Below, piece after piece: positions 5,761 to 6,262 of a stretch of 6,262 bases of DNA; the stretch's first letter is position 1; the number at the start of each line of letters is the position of its first letter. The translations under genes were made by a program, and so were the position numbers. The notes beneath the pieces were generated by a model that worked only from the letters and a program-made list of their open reading frames with translations, was not told the DNA's origin and ran no database searches. Location: the NCBI GenBank assembly GCA_900545505.1, contig UQZC01000094.1, positions 1 through 6,262 on the forward strand, written 5' to 3'. The stretch comes from an uncultured Collinsella sp. (lineage in GTDB: Bacteria; Actinomycetota; Coriobacteriia; Coriobacteriales; Coriobacteriaceae).

Positions 5761-5915
5761 AAGAAGGCCTTTCAGCTGTAATGACGTCAATGTCTGTATG
5801 GTACCCCGTTGCATGGCTGGGATACCGGACGCATCGATGAACGTGCGGGTTTGTCCTTCGGTCAGGGCCGAGACAGGTACTTGCGAGCAAAAGCAGTTGT
5901 CCGAAAGGATGGGCA
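5761..5915. other. Divergent intergenic region
   Basis: This 155-base gap between two divergent genes must hold both promoters. I find no pair of boxes on either strand that I would defend. It contains an 8-base palindrome TGACGTCA (5782-5789). AAAGGA (5904-5909) is the ribosome binding site of the epimerase gene. Confidence 0.5.
5768..5773 (-). promoter_or_regulatory. Ribosome binding site deciding the flavodoxin start
   Basis: On the minus strand GAAAGG lies seven bases before the ATG at 5760. It is weaker than the IID site but well placed, and it supports the short start over the longer open frame that begins at 5916. Confidence 0.55.
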
Positions 5916-6262
5916 ATGGAATACGCTCTCTCCAACGATTCGATTTCTATTAGGGTGTCCACGGCCGGCGGCTCGTTTACCTCGATTGAGGCCGACGGTC
6001 GCGAGTATTTGTGGCAGGGCGATCCCGCCGTGTGGTCCGGCCAGGCGCCGATTTGCTTCCCGATTTGCGGAGGCTTGCGTGACAACAGCGCCATGACGTT
6101 TGCCGGGCATCATGTAAAGCTCGCTCGCCACGGGTTTGCGCGCAAGCAGGAGTGGAAGCTGCTGAGCCAAGGCGAGAACGAGCTGGCGATGTGCCTGGCT
6201 TCGGAGGATAACGCCGCGCTGCTGAGCGATTATCCGTACCCGTTTAAGCTTGTCGCTCGTTA
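5916..6262 (+). CDS. Aldose 1-epimerase family protein (3' end missing)
   Basis: The start of a galactose-mutarotase-like protein (GalM/LacX-type superfamily), which typically interconverts alpha and beta anomers of sugars in the cytoplasm. The frame from ATG 5916 has no stop before the window ends, so 115 residues are visible of a family often about 290 long. Evidence: beta-rich N-terminus ISIRVSTAGGSFTSIEADG, then EYLWQGDPAVWSGQAPICFP (30-49) with ICGGLRDN (50-57), RHGFAR (71-76) and DYPYPFKL (105-112), the classical order for this family. AAAGGA (5904-5909) lies six bases upstream of the ATG. The substrate is unknown. A link to the amino-sugar genes is possible but unproven, since the flavodoxin gene intervenes. 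Confidence 0.88.
   Translation, partial: MEYALSNDSISIRVSTAGGSFTSIEADGREYLWQGDPAVWSGQAPICFPICGGLRDNSAMTFAGHHVKLARHGFARKQEWKLLSQGENELAMCLASEDNAALLSDYPYPFKLVAR

Noticed and set aside
5782..5789. TGACGTCA palindrome as an operator
   Set aside because: Eight symmetric bases with no extended symmetry and no recognised regulator; a chance occurrence is plausible.
5761..5916. 52-residue N-terminal extension of the flavodoxin
   Set aside because: No domain or signal peptide. The flavodoxin fold begins exactly at Met 5760, and a ribosome site fits there.
5809..6096. Plus-strand open frame of 95 codons overlapping the epimerase start
   Set aside because: Its arginine- and proline-rich translation is typical of an out-of-frame shadow. 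The frame from 5916 encodes clear aldose-1-epimerase motifs.

Overview
The window is ordinary, densely coding bacterial DNA with GC-rich third codon positions. It looks like a gut Gram-positive, most likely an actinobacterium of the Coriobacteriia (Collinsella-like). That assignment is an inference from codon use, gene style and protein feel, not from a marker gene. The theme is uptake and breakdown of an N-acetylated amino sugar, most plausibly N-acetylgalactosamine (GalNAc) or galactosamine.

Layout, left to right. (1) Positions 1-543 hold the 3' end of a mannose-family PTS IIC gene. It overlaps a IID gene (533-1615), and the pair ends at a strong intrinsic terminator (1682-1720). (2) A GntR/HutC-type regulator with a UTRA sensor domain lies at 1801-2532 on the same strand. 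(3) A 114-base gap carries a clear operator-like dyad and a consensus -10 box in front of an AgaS-type SIS-domain sugar isomerase/deaminase (2647-3813), which has its own terminator. (4) A NagA/AgaA-type amino-sugar-6-phosphate deacetylase follows (3931-5100). (5) A flavodoxin-like gene lies on the minus strand (5760-5176). It is convergent with the deacetylase, and a hairpin terminator lies between them. (6) Divergent from it, an aldose-1-epimerase-like gene starts at 5916 and runs off the right edge.

How the genes fit together (inference from families). The PTS imports and phosphorylates the amino sugar. The deacetylase removes the acetyl group from the 6-phosphate. AgaS deaminates and isomerises galactosamine-6-phosphate to tagatose-6-phosphate. 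The UTRA regulator probably senses a phosphorylated amino sugar and controls the agaS promoter through the TGGT-N4-ACCA dyad at 2571-2586. No NagB, tagatose-6-phosphate kinase or aldolase, and no PTS IIA or IIB, is inside the window. The genes are same-strand but separated by terminators, so they look like a regulon of short units rather than one operon.

I see no previously undescribed system here. The points most worth a second look are the operator, an unusually long acidic DGN-repeat loop in the IID protein, and unusual active-site-loop residues in the deacetylase. No rRNA, tRNA, CRISPR, insertion sequence or phage feature was recognised, and no gene-free stretch exceeds 300 bases.
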